Shown here: one piece after another, positions 18,508-27,585 of the stretch
Position numbering within the stretch: position 1 is the stretch's first letter
How the letters are laid out: the number at the start of each line of letters is the position of its first letter
Assembly (NCBI GenBank): GCA_045656705.1
Contig: JAZORR010000050.1
Location: 124,001-188,000 of the forward strand
Length of the DNA stretch: 64,000 bases
Origin: RGIG4576 sp045656705
GTDB taxonomy: Bacteria; Bacteroidota; Bacteroidia; Bacteroidales; Muribaculaceae
Reading direction: 5' to 3'
Notes under the pieces: model-generated
Database searches by the model: none
Seen by the model: the letters and a program-made list of their open reading frames with translations, nothing else
Told to the model about the DNA's origin: nothing
Made by a program: the position numbers and the translations under genes

Positions 18508-19274
18508 TTCAATCTCTTTATATTAAATACAGGACCTTCTTTACATACACACACATTTCCATGGTCATGAGTATCTTCCACACAACACAAGCAAGCTCCT
18601 ACGCCACAAGCCATCACATTTTCAAGCGACACTTCGCAATTTACACCATTTTCCACCGCATACTTAGCTACAGCTTTCATCATAGGCATAGGGCCACAAC
18701 ATGATATCAAATCCCACTTTTGAGAAAGCACCGAATGAGTGGTTACAAAACCCTTTTCACCGTCAGAGCCATCCTCAGTAGACAAATACACATTTCCTCT
18801 TTTCTTGAACTCTTCAAGTTCAAGCAAATCGTTTTTCGATCTTGCTCCAAGCAAGAAATTCACTTCTATACCTTCTCTTTTTAGAATCTCACCAAAATAA
18901 AGCAATGGAGCTACACCAACACCACCTCCAATAAGAAGTAGTTTCTTTTGCTTATCTTCAGGTACAGTAAAACCATTACCCATAGGATATACCACATTCA
19001 CTACATCGCCTTCCATTGAATCGACAAGCATATTAGTTCCTTCTCCCGCTCTTCGCACAAGAAGCCACAAAAGATTTGCCTCATAGTCTACATAGTTCAC
19101 AGAAATAGGGCGACGCAAAAATGTATTTTTAGAGTTTTTTACTTCCACCTGACAAAATTGCCCTGGCAAAATTTCAGGCAATTTTCCTTCCACTGGTTTT
19201 AGTTTCAGAAGTCCATAATTAGCATGTAGCTTTTCTATCGACTCTATAACAAAATTTGATATATATTTTTTCAT
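18501..19274 (-). CDS. pyrK: Dihydroorotate dehydrogenase electron-transfer subunit
   Basis: FAD and [2Fe-2S] subunit that carries electrons from PyrD to NAD+. The chosen Met at 19274 gives 257 residues starting MKKYISNFVIESIEKL; an upstream Met adds nine hydrophobic residues without family support. Visible: RRPISVNYVD (FAD site), LLLIGGGVGVAPLLYFGE (nucleotide site), SCGPMPMM, and the Fe-S ligands in CGVGACLCC plus a later Cys. Overlaps pyrD by 7 bases. Confidence 0.94.
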   Translation of the reverse strand: MKKYISNFVIESIEKLHANYGLLKLKPVEGKLPEILPGQFCQVEVKNSKNTFLRRPISVNYVDYEANLLWLLVRRAGEGTNMLVDSMEGDVVNVVYPMGNGFTVPEDKQKKLLLIGGGVGVAPLLYFGEILKREGIEVNFLLGARSKNDLLELEEFKKRGNVYLSTEDGSDGEKGFVTTHSVLSQKWDLISCCGPMPMMKAVAKYAVENGVNCEVSLENVMACGVGACLCCVEDTHDHGNVCVCKEGPVFNIKRLKW

Positions 19275-19341
19275 CTTTATAATTATATAATGTAGCCACA
19301 AAGCTACAAATATTTTATCATAAAATTAAAGAAATCACAAA

Positions 19342-19806
19342 TTAAATCTTACTCGGTTTGAATGTATCAAAACTATTATCGGAATAAAGCACCATTACAT
19401 TCACTATGCTTTTGCCTAAATTATCGGAATTTCCACATCTCGCACCTACAAAATTTTGCAAAACATTCACTATAGAATTACCGTTATTTTCCTCATTTTC
19501 GTAATCCGCAGAACACTCCGATTCGTTTTCAAATATTAAATTCTCATCGTTTAAACTCTCCAAGCAGTTGGTTTGATTTTGACCATTATCTAAGCACATA
19601 CCACCTTCACCAAACATCAGCCACATCATTGACACTTCAGGGTAGGCGATATGTATTTTTGTCAATATATCATCACTCACTTTCTTATTTCTCCCATTCA
19701 ACAACTGAGAAATAGTAGGACGAGGTATGTCACATTTATCGGCAAACTCACAATTCTGAATTCCTTTTTCCGATAAGAACTCTTTAATTCGACTTACAAT
19801 GCTCAT
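19342..19806 (-). CDS. Small helix-turn-helix (XRE-like) regulator
   Basis: 154-residue DNA-binding protein. Residues 1-60 form an HTH_3/XRE fold: MSIVSRIKEFLSEKG, then the helix-turn-helix FADKCDIPRPTISQLLNGRNKKVSDDIL and MMWLMFGEG, a typical end of the domain in Bacteroidota regulators. The remainder is acidic and Asn-rich without recognisable fold. Targets are unknown. It stands alone upstream of pyrK (67-base gap) and downstream of a long gene-free stretch. Confidence 0.85.
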   Translation of the reverse strand: MSIVSRIKEFLSEKGIQNCEFADKCDIPRPTISQLLNGRNKKVSDDILTKIHIAYPEVSMMWLMFGEGGMCLDNGQNQTNCLESLNDENLIFENESECSADYENEENNGNSIVNVLQNFVGARCGNSDNLGKSIVNVMVLYSDNSFDTFKPSKI

Positions 19807-19840
19807 TTTTTAGTGTTTCAATTTACAAATTATTCTTATG

Positions 19841-19848
19841 CAAATGTA
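19841..19848 (-). promoter_or_regulatory. -7 element (TAnnTTTG) of the HTH gene
   Basis: On the minus strand TACATTTG, 34 bases upstream of the HTH start codon. Confidence 0.45.
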
Positions 19849-20466
19849 ATCACTATTATTGAGAAATGCAAATATTTTTATTCAAAAACTTAAACACCAC
19901 CTGTTTAAAAAATCAAACCATATAAATTTAAGGTTCTTACTATTTACAGTACACTATCACTTTAACTTTAACACTATATATAGTTATTTTTCAACTACTT
20001 ACACATATACCACTTTATGCTTTACCAAATTTTCACCTAAATCAAACTATACTATATAAAAACTTTAATATTATATATGTATATCATTGATTATACACGT
20101 ATTATATGTATTGTTAAATTTTGTAATACGTAAAAACCTTACAAAAAGAGGCTTTTATTTACATTTTAATATAAGATATCAGATTTAAACCTGCTTGTTT
20201 ACACCTGTCTTAGAATTTCAAAACAGAGCCGTATTTCTTAACAAACACAAACACCGCCAATACAAATAAAATTCCGTTTTTTTAATTTTAATTTTGGTAT
20301 TTTACCTAACTCATTTTCCTTGCGATATTTTATTCTCTCTCATATTCTATTTCAAATCTACAACTCTGAAAGAAATGTCAAGCATTTAAATTAATACATT
20401 TCACAACCCGATTACCTAAAAATCAACACTTTAAACAAAACCCACAACACTAAAATAACGACACAA
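19849..20466. other. Gene-free AT-rich stretch
   Basis: Very AT-rich DNA between the HTH gene and the uvrA terminator. Short frames exist but are low complexity with no family resemblance. Apart from runs such as TATATATG and scattered -7-like sequences, nothing specific was seen. Confidence 0.6.
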
Positions 20467-20500
20467 AAAAACGTCTAAAAAATTCATTTTAGACGTTTTT
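20467..20500 (-). terminator. Terminator of uvrA
   Basis: AAAAACGTCTAAAA (20467-20480) pairs perfectly with TTTTAGACGTTTTT (20487-20500) around a 6-base loop, with a T-run on the minus strand, 42 bases past the uvrA stop. Confidence 0.88.
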
Positions 20501-20542
20501 CCCTCCCTTTTTATCACAAAAATGATATTTCTACCTATTTTA

Positions 20543-23374
20543 TCAATTTAATTCTGCTTTAAGATACTGTGCTGTTATAGATTTATCACATTTAATCACA
20601 TTTTCTGGAGTTCCGCAAGCCATTATACAGCCACCATTGCGTCCACCCTCTGGTCCTAAATCTATAATATAGTCTGCACTTTTTACCACATCAAGGTTAT
20701 GCTCTATCACTATAATGGTATTTCCTTTTTTTACCAATTTATTTAAAACTTCAAGTAGTATTTTTATATCCTCAAAATGTAAACCTGTAGTAGGTTCATC
20801 TAATATATAAATGGTTTTTCCTGTATCACGCTTCGACAATTCTGCCGCAAGCTTTACTCGTTGACACTCCCCACCCGATAGCGTACTTGATGGTTGTCCG
20901 AGTTTGATATAACCAAGCCCTACATCTTGCAATACTTTTATCTTGCTGAGAATTGAAGGAATGTTTTCAAAAAATTCTACGGCTTGATTTATCGTCATGT
21001 CAAGAACTTCAGAAATCGACTTTCCTTTAAATCTCACTTCAAGTGTATCTCTATTGTAACGCTTACCACCACACTCTTCACACTTCACAAGTACATCTGG
21101 CAGAAAATTCATCTCCACCACCTTATAACCATTCCCTTTGCACACCTCACATCGTCCACCTTTCACATTGAAAGAAAAACGCCCTGGTTTATATCCACGC
21201 ATTTTAGATTCAGGCAAATTCACAAATACATTTCTTATATCAGCAAACACACCTGTATACGTTGCTGGATTTGAGCGAGGAGATTTCCCTAATGGAGATT
21301 GATCAACTGTCACCACCTTATCTATATATTCAAGACCTTCTATCTCGCGATATTCAAGTGGTGATGTTGATGAGCGATAGAATTTCTGGCTCAATATTGG
21401 TTGAAGTGTTCCGTTTATCAAACTTGATTTTCCACTCCCACTCACACCGGTTACACATATAAATGTACCCAAAGGAAAATCCACATCCACATTTTTCAGA
21501 TTGTGTCCCACACATCCCTTAAGGGTTAACACTTTTCCATTCCCTATTCGTCGTTCAGTAGGCACTTCTATCTTTTTAGTTCCATTCAAATAGTCGGCAG
21601 TGAGAGTATGAGTTTCAAGCATATCGTGTGGAGTTCCTGCAAACACCACATTACCACCCTTTCTTCCTGCCTTCGGACCTATATCCACTATATAATCAGA
21701 TTCAAGCATCATATCCTTATCATGCTCCACCACCATTATAGTATTGCCAGCATCACGCAAAGTCTTCAGCGAATCCAAGAGTCTACGATTATCTCTTTGA
21801 TGCAATCCAATACTTGGTTCGTCGAGAATATAAAGCACATTCACCAGTTGAGAGCCAATTTGTGTGGCCAATCTTATGCGTTGACTTTCGCCACCCGACA
21901 ATGTAGCCGAGCTTCTATTCAGCGACAAATATCCCAGTCCAACATCCACCAAGAATCCGAGTCTACTATTTATTTCTTTCACAATTTCTCGAGCTATCAG
22001 CCATTGTTGAGATGTGAGTTTGCTCTCTATATTTTGCATCCAATCTTGTAGCTCAAGTATATCCATCGACGCTAAGTCGGCAATATTCTTGCCACCTATA
22101 TAATAATGAAGTGCCTCTTTATTCAATCTTGCACCTTTACACTTCAGGCATTCCATTCGCGAGAAGAATTGCCCTGCCCATTTTTGCGCTTGCGCATCAG
22201 CATCCTCAGATTGCTGCATCTCTATATATTTCACCAATCCCTCATAAGTTGAGAAATAGTTAGAAAGACTCATCGTTTCGTTATTGATAGCTATGCGTTC
22301 GTCCGAACCATTCATTATCTCATCAAGAGCCTCATCTGGTATTTCCTTGAGAGGAGTTTTCAAATCCACTCCATACTTCTCGCAAATTGCAGATATTTGC
22401 CAAAATATTTGCACATTTTTATATTTACCCAAAGGCAAGATACCACCATCATAAATATTTACATCCATGTCGGGCATTATTTTTTCTCGGTCTATCTCAT
22501 TCACATATCCAAGACCTTTACACTTTGAGCATGCTCCTTGTGGTGAATTAAACGAGAAATTATGAGGAGCTGGTTCGGCATACGACAATCCCGTAACAGG
22601 ATCCATCAATTTCCTACTATAATGCCCTAAAGTATCGGTTTCCGAATCCAGAATCATCAATTGGCCATCACCATGTTTGAATGCCACATTCACCGATTCT
22701 TTCAGTCTCGACACATCTTTTGTTTGCACTTTCAGTTTATCCACCACTATTTCCACACTATGGTTCTTATAGCGATCGAGCTTCATTCCAAACATTATTT
22801 CCCTTATTTCGCCATCCACTCGAGTAGTCATAAAGCCTTTTTTACGCAACTGCTCAAAAAGTTCTTTATAATGACCTTTTCTATTATTTACCACAGGTGC
22901 CAATATATAGATACGCTTACCTTCATATTTATCTACTATCAGCGATAGAATTTTCTCTTCGGTATACTTCACCATCTTCTCACCCGATATATGAGAATAG
23001 GCATCAGCAGCACGAGCATATAGCAAACGCAGAAAATCATACACTTCGGTTGTGGTACCTATAGTGCTTCGTGGATTCTTATTCACCGTTTTTTGTTCTA
23101 TAGATATCACAGGACATAGGCCAGTAATCTTATCCACTTCCGGACGCTCAAGCACTCCGAGCATATTGCGTGCATATGCCGAAAAAGTTTCGAGATATCT
23201 GCGTTGTCCCTCTGCAAACACGGTGTCAAATGCAAATGACGACTTGCCACTTCCACTCAATCCAGTAATCACAGTAAGTTTTCCATGAGGAACATCTACA
23301 TCTATATTTTTAAGATTATGTACACGCGCACCATACACCGATACACTTTCCACATCTTCGCCATTTAGTTTCAT
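20543..23374 (-). CDS. uvrA: Excinuclease ABC subunit A
   Basis: Damage-recognition ATPase of nucleotide excision repair, 943 residues, normal length. First cassette: Walker A GLSGSGKSS near 38. A zinc module CSKCKGLGY lies near 280 and CLKCKGARL near 410; signature LSGGESQR follows near 490. Second cassette: GVSGSGKSS near 645, zinc module CEVCKGNGY with CEECGGKRY near 740-765, LSGGECQR near 830, and YILDEPTTGLHFED. The start matches the usual conserved VSVYGARVHNLKNIDV N-terminus. Confidence 0.98.
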   Translation of the reverse strand: MKLNGEDVESVSVYGARVHNLKNIDVDVPHGKLTVITGLSGSGKSSFAFDTVFAEGQRRYLETFSAYARNMLGVLERPEVDKITGLCPVISIEQKTVNKNPRSTIGTTTEVYDFLRLLYARAADAYSHISGEKMVKYTEEKILSLIVDKYEGKRIYILAPVVNNRKGHYKELFEQLRKKGFMTTRVDGEIREIMFGMKLDRYKNHSVEIVVDKLKVQTKDVSRLKESVNVAFKHGDGQLMILDSETDTLGHYSRKLMDPVTGLSYAEPAPHNFSFNSPQGACSKCKGLGYVNEIDREKIMPDMDVNIYDGGILPLGKYKNVQIFWQISAICEKYGVDLKTPLKEIPDEALDEIMNGSDERIAINNETMSLSNYFSTYEGLVKYIEMQQSEDADAQAQKWAGQFFSRMECLKCKGARLNKEALHYYIGGKNIADLASMDILELQDWMQNIESKLTSQQWLIAREIVKEINSRLGFLVDVGLGYLSLNRSSATLSGGESQRIRLATQIGSQLVNVLYILDEPSIGLHQRDNRRLLDSLKTLRDAGNTIMVVEHDKDMMLESDYIVDIGPKAGRKGGNVVFAGTPHDMLETHTLTADYLNGTKKIEVPTERRIGNGKVLTLKGCVGHNLKNVDVDFPLGTFICVTGVSGSGKSSLINGTLQPILSQKFYRSSTSPLEYREIEGLEYIDKVVTVDQSPLGKSPRSNPATYTGVFADIRNVFVNLPESKMRGYKPGRFSFNVKGGRCEVCKGNGYKVVEMNFLPDVLVKCEECGGKRYNRDTLEVRFKGKSISEVLDMTINQAVEFFENIPSILSKIKVLQDVGLGYIKLGQPSSTLSGGECQRVKLAAELSKRDTGKTIYILDEPTTGLHFEDIKILLEVLNKLVKKGNTIIVIEHNLDVVKSADYIIDLGPEGGRNGGCIMACGTPENVIKCDKSITAQYLKAELN

Positions 23375-23402
23375 ATCTTATTCCCTATTTCTTTATCACA
23401 CT

Positions 23403-24758
23403 TTATTCCACTACTCCCTCTCCAGAATTGTTGGTAGATACATTATTCTCATTATATTTTATAATGTTAATGTCACCCTTCAACTTATATTCTTTTCCTT
23501 CAGCTCCTTCGGCTTGTATTACATAATAATACACACCCGAGCCCACATATTTCCCTTTATATTTTCCATCCCATCCCTGCGACGGATCGTTGAGTTCGCA
23601 TATCTGTGTCCCCCATCGATTGAATATCCAACACTTAAACTTCACTATCGACTTATATTGCACTCTCCATTCATCATTCACACCTGGAGTACTTTCTGGT
23701 GAGAACGCATTCGGACAAATCAAACTCGATTCGCATATAGTAACATTATAAGTTTCGCTTATAGCTTCGCAAGTTTCTGTGGCATTCTTGCACACATATC
23801 TATAATAAAAAGTACCTGCTTCGGTTAGTGTTTCTTGAAGTACATCATCATTATACACGCTCTCTATTGTAGCAAACTCTGCGTCTCTCGACATCTGCCA
23901 CTCTCTTTGTGTCACAGCATCGGTAGGATAAGCAGTGAATGTGATATCCACAGGAGCCGAGCCACCCAACACACCTCCTTCTCCTTCTTTCTTTTCATTT
24001 AGCACTTCGCGATTGGTTTGTTCTGCCAATGTTTGCACATCCACAGTTTGAGCAGCATATCCATCATATGATACTATTTGCTCCTCACCCCAATATTTCA
24101 GAAATCTGTCACCACTATATGTGAATGAGGTATTACACAACGGAGCAATCTCATAGATAGATGATTTAAATCCATCATAGGTTTTCACCACATCCACTTG
24201 CTTCCATTGCTTGCCCTCACTATCCCATTCAAGAGTATTATACGACAGCATTATTTCACGGCTCAATTTTCTGTTCACGCCATTGATTGTAGTGTAATAG
24301 ATATCATTTCCTTCTCCCACCACATTCAGTGCCACACTTCCACAATCTTGTTCAGTTGCTGGTTCTATCGAAGACAAATTCAAATAATATTGCGAATAAT
24401 CCACCACCCACAAGTAGGTGCGTCTATCCCCTTCTTCTATTATATAACCACAGTTTCCACCCACTTGCGAAATAGACGTTGTACCTCCATTTTTCACCAC
24501 AGTGGTCACTTCATCGGCATAGCCTCCACCTTGTGTTCCATACTTATACCATTTCACCACAGCATTGGCATTAGATGCTTCATAGTGCATCGTTACTCCC
24601 GAAACTCTATGTAGCACATATATCTTATCCAAACCCGTATTTTTTTCTGGAGTTTCCTCCCACACCTTGTGCGAATTACCCGAGAATGTCACCGATTGAG
24701 CATATGCACCTACACCTATGCCCATAATCACTGCTATAGTTATAAATATCTTCTTCAT
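23403..24758 (-). CDS. Exported protein with gliding-motility-type C-terminal domain (CHU_C)
   Basis: Secreted or surface protein of 451 residues from the Met at 24758, which begins a good signal peptide (KKIFITIAVIMGIGVGAYAQ). An upstream Met adds 13 residues before it. The middle is beta-rich and unrecognised. The C-terminal 90 residues form a CHU_C domain: CPNAFSPESTPGVNDEWRV, FNRWGTQI, GWDGKYKGKYVGSGVYYYV, and KLKGDINIIK. In T9SS users this domain is a type B sorting signal; with PorD at 10.3 kb this hints at a type IX pathway. It ends with a short acidic, Asn-rich tail. Gap to uvrA is 28 bases. Confidence 0.85.
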   Translation of the reverse strand: MKKIFITIAVIMGIGVGAYAQSVTFSGNSHKVWEETPEKNTGLDKIYVLHRVSGVTMHYEASNANAVVKWYKYGTQGGGYADEVTTVVKNGGTTSISQVGGNCGYIIEEGDRRTYLWVVDYSQYYLNLSSIEPATEQDCGSVALNVVGEGNDIYYTTINGVNRKLSREIMLSYNTLEWDSEGKQWKQVDVVKTYDGFKSSIYEIAPLCNTSFTYSGDRFLKYWGEEQIVSYDGYAAQTVDVQTLAEQTNREVLNEKKEGEGGVLGGSAPVDITFTAYPTDAVTQREWQMSRDAEFATIESVYNDDVLQETLTEAGTFYYRYVCKNATETCEAISETYNVTICESSLICPNAFSPESTPGVNDEWRVQYKSIVKFKCWIFNRWGTQICELNDPSQGWDGKYKGKYVGSGVYYYVIQAEGAEGKEYKLKGDINIIKYNENNVSTNNSGEGVVE

Positions 24759-24852
24759 TAGCAATATTAAATTACTGAAAAATCCTTCAAATAGCAAAGA
24801 TAATAACTAATTCTCACACCCACACACCCTATAACACATTTTCACACACAAT

Positions 24853-24885
24853 AAAGGTGTACTTTTCATCATAAAGTACACCTTT
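24853..24885 (-). terminator. Terminator of the OmpA-like gene
   Basis: AAAGGTGTACTTT (24853-24865) pairs perfectly with AAAGTACACCTTT (24873-24885) around a 7-base loop. Confidence 0.8.
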
Positions 24886-24927
24886 ACCCTTCAAATCACT
24901 ATCTGATTTGCTTCAGAATCCACCATC

Positions 24928-26142
24928 TCAGTTATTTTGGAATATCACGATACGATTCCAATTGTTAGTATCATAAGGCTGAGTTTCGCTACCAAATGCC
25001 ACCATACTCAATCTACTTGCATCCACTCCATAATCATTTACAAGAGTGTCATACACAGTTTGTGCTCGTTGTTCCGATAATTTCATATTATAATCGGCCG
25101 AACCGGTTTCGTTATCAGCATAACCACAGATTGTGATACTTGCCATCGGATTAGCCTCAAGCCATTGAGCTATATTATACACATTCACCATTTGTTCGCT
25201 TGTAATCTTCGACGAATTAAGTGCAAATCTCACCGTTGCAAGTGGCATAGGGCTATCCACTTCCACCACAGTAATCTGTTCCACAGGATCAGGACAAGGC
25301 AGTTTCGCATTTGCAGCATCGAGGTCACTCTTAGTCTTAGATAGTTTCGCACGCAATCCATTTATCTCATCGTTCATATTGTGCATATACCCGATATAAG
25401 CACAAGGGTCGGTCTTGGCGAAAGTCACACCACCTATATTATAACTCAATCCCCCTATCGCAGTCAAATCTATATCGATAGGTTTACCTCCGGCATAGCC
25501 ATTGAACACATCGGCATAAAACTGACTTCGTGCCTCAACGAAAATATCCACATACTTACTCGTGCGGAAACGGAATTGAATACCAGCCGACACAGGCATA
25601 GTCCAAGTATCGGTGCGAATCTTTCCATCGGCATAAACATTCGATGCCTTGCTATCAATGTCCCAAGTATAGGCGCCACCAAGTCCCACAAACGGATTGA
25701 TACTGAACACACGACTCGGATTCACACCGGCCACCGAATTCATCATATCCCACATAAAATCCACATTCAGATTAGCATATCTTGCCTTGCTATAATCCAC
25801 ATTTTCCCAATGCAAAGCTCCACCTAATGCCGAAAATCTGAAACCCATATATGGTGAAAACCAACGGCCCACTGCCACATTCATAGCAAGTGTAATTTGT
25901 CGGTCGGCACTCTGCTTTGGCAAATAATTTTCCACAAGAGGCATATTTCCACCGGCTCCAAGTTGAATATACCAATTCTCATTCCACGAAGTAGAATACA
26001 ATGGTTTACAATCCACCTCCGATATAGTCACCTCAGTGATATCCACCAACACACCTTTTGGCGATTCATTTTGAGTTTGAGCATACACAGATGCTGTAGT
26101 TATTAGTCCTAAGGCTAAGATAAGTTTTCTCGTTTTCATCAC
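24928..26142 (-). CDS. OmpA-family outer membrane protein
   Basis: 404-residue outer-membrane protein with signal peptide (LILALGLITTASVYAQ). The N-terminal part to about 235 is a predicted beta barrel (WYIQLGAGGNMP, RWFSPYMGFRFSALGG, INPFVGLGGAYTWD, GLSYNIGG). A short coiled-coil-like linker (MNDEINGLRAKLSKTKSDLDAANAKL) follows, then an OmpA peptidoglycan-binding domain (about 300-404) with ITICGYADNETGSADYN and LSEQRAQTVYDTLVNDYGV. It probably links the outer membrane to peptidoglycan. The second Met is an equally possible start. Confidence 0.92.
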   Translation of the reverse strand: MMKTRKLILALGLITTASVYAQTQNESPKGVLVDITEVTISEVDCKPLYSTSWNENWYIQLGAGGNMPLVENYLPKQSADRQITLAMNVAVGRWFSPYMGFRFSALGGALHWENVDYSKARYANLNVDFMWDMMNSVAGVNPSRVFSINPFVGLGGAYTWDIDSKASNVYADGKIRTDTWTMPVSAGIQFRFRTSKYVDIFVEARSQFYADVFNGYAGGKPIDIDLTAIGGLSYNIGGVTFAKTDPCAYIGYMHNMNDEINGLRAKLSKTKSDLDAANAKLPCPDPVEQITVVEVDSPMPLATVRFALNSSKITSEQMVNVYNIAQWLEANPMASITICGYADNETGSADYNMKLSEQRAQTVYDTLVNDYGVDASRLSMVAFGSETQPYDTNNWNRIVIFQNN

Positions 26143-26295
26143 AGTGTAAAATTTAATTAAACATAGTTATAATTTATCATATCATTATAACACCAACCCC
26201 TTTTCACAAGTTCAACCAAATCGCCACTTTTTAACTCATATAAAAAACACTAATGAATGGACTAAATAACCATACTATATTTTACACTTTAGAGT

Positions 26296-26314
26296 ACTCG
26301 CCCCCCAGACGAGT
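26296..26314. other. Short C-rich hairpin of unknown role
   Basis: ACTCG and CGAGT flank a C-rich loop (CCCCCCAGA) in otherwise AT-rich intergenic DNA. It is too short and lacks a T-run to be a terminator. Confidence 0.3.
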
Positions 26315-26348
26315 GGTCGCAAGTTAGCAACTATAGTTCATAAAAAAC

Positions 26349-26383
26349 AAATACGGAGCCACTCATAAAGCAACTCCGTATTT
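26349..26383 (-). terminator. Terminator of the DmpA-like peptidase gene
   Basis: AAATACGGAG (26349-26358) pairs with CTCCGTATTT (26374-26383), followed by T-rich DNA, 18 bases past the gene's stop. Confidence 0.8.
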
Positions 26384-26401
26384 TTTATTCTTTTATCTAA
26401 C

Positions 26402-27538
26402 TTAGTCCCTATTTCTTAGCATTTCAAGCACTTTATCCTTTGGTAGAGCTTCCACCTTTGAGCCACGATACCCTTCCATAGTTTCTGCCATAAACATTGA
26501 GTTCCACAATGCTTCGGCTGTGGCTTCTATTGTAGCACAAAAAAGTGGCGACATCCTATCGTTTGACAAAATTTTCAGATTGTGCATAGATTCATTATCC
26601 TTTATCAAATTTTCCTTTGCCACCGATAATGCAATCACATAGTCACCACTTCCATTTGATGCTATGCCACCGGTTTTAGCAAGTCCCATCATAGCACGCA
26701 TTGCCAATCTTTCAAGATTTCTTGAATCGAGTGGAGCATCAGTTACCACCACCATCATGCATGAGCCATCCACATTTTCGGTTTTCTTCACATGATTACG
26801 AAAATCAAATTTGTTCAACTTTCGGCCCACTTGCACTCCATCTATCTCAAGTACACCACCATAATTGCTCTGAACAAGCACACCTATGGTGTATCCTCCC
26901 AACGACTCAGGCAACACTCTTGACGATGTACCTATTCCACCTTTATACCCGAAACAAATAGTACCTGTTCCTGCACCCACATTTCCTTGCTTCACGAGTC
27001 CAGTATCAGCTGTGGCTATTGCTTCCATCACCATCTCGGGAGTGACACGCATTTGAGTGATTTTATTTAGTTTTCCATCATTAGTCTCACCCACCACAGC
27101 ATTCACCGAACGCACATTCTCATTTCCTTTTTGAGCAAGAGTGTATTTCACCACACCCTCTATTCCGGCAGCCACACTTAGTGTATTAGTAAGCACAATA
27201 GGAGTTTCAATGTTTCCAAGCTCTTGCACCTGTGTATACCCAGCCAATTTACCGAAACCATTACCCACATAGATAGCAGCAGGCACTTTATTTTTGAAAA
27301 TATTACCCGAGTGAGGCACAATAGCCGTTACACCTGTTCTTATGCTATCACCTTCGATGTATGTAACATGACCTACTTTCACATCAGCCACATCGGTTAT
27401 AGCATTATTTTTACCTGTTTCAAAAATACCTATCGGAAAGCCACACTCTCTAAGTGTTTTTTGTGCATTAGCGTTTACGCTATGAGCCAATAGCATTACA
27501 CCACAAGCCACTGCTCGGCATATCATTCTTTTCTTCAT
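26402..27538 (-). CDS. P1-family (DmpA-type) aminopeptidase, exported
   Basis: 378-residue protein of the DmpA/ArgJ-fold family, self-cleaving Ntn-like hydrolases that release N-terminal residues. A signal peptide (RAVACGVMLLAHSVNANAQ) sends it to the periplasm. Family motifs: NAITDVADVKVGHVTY near 44-60, the GAGTGTICFGYKGGIGTSSR segment near 192-211 with the nucleophile Ser expected in GTSSR, and the conserved VVVTDAPLDSRNLERLAMRAM and GIASNGSGDYVIALS. Substrate is unknown. It follows the DUF5686 gene by 47 bases. Confidence 0.9.
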   Translation of the reverse strand: MKKRMICRAVACGVMLLAHSVNANAQKTLRECGFPIGIFETGKNNAITDVADVKVGHVTYIEGDSIRTGVTAIVPHSGNIFKNKVPAAIYVGNGFGKLAGYTQVQELGNIETPIVLTNTLSVAAGIEGVVKYTLAQKGNENVRSVNAVVGETNDGKLNKITQMRVTPEMVMEAIATADTGLVKQGNVGAGTGTICFGYKGGIGTSSRVLPESLGGYTIGVLVQSNYGGVLEIDGVQVGRKLNKFDFRNHVKKTENVDGSCMMVVVTDAPLDSRNLERLAMRAMMGLAKTGGIASNGSGDYVIALSVAKENLIKDNESMHNLKILSNDRMSPLFCATIEATAEALWNSMFMAETMEGYRGSKVEALPKDKVLEMLRNRD

Positions 27539-27585
27539 AATACTGAAATTTATTTTCTATTAAATATTGAACACCAATCCTCAAA

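Noticed and set aside
19859..20059. Short plus-strand frame in the gene-free stretch
   Set aside because: Low-complexity Tyr/Thr/Phe-rich translation of AT-rich DNA, without promoter or homologue-like motif.
26281..26340. Possible tRNA or small RNA fragment
   Set aside because: One small stem but no T-arm, anticodon arm or CCA end could be recognised.
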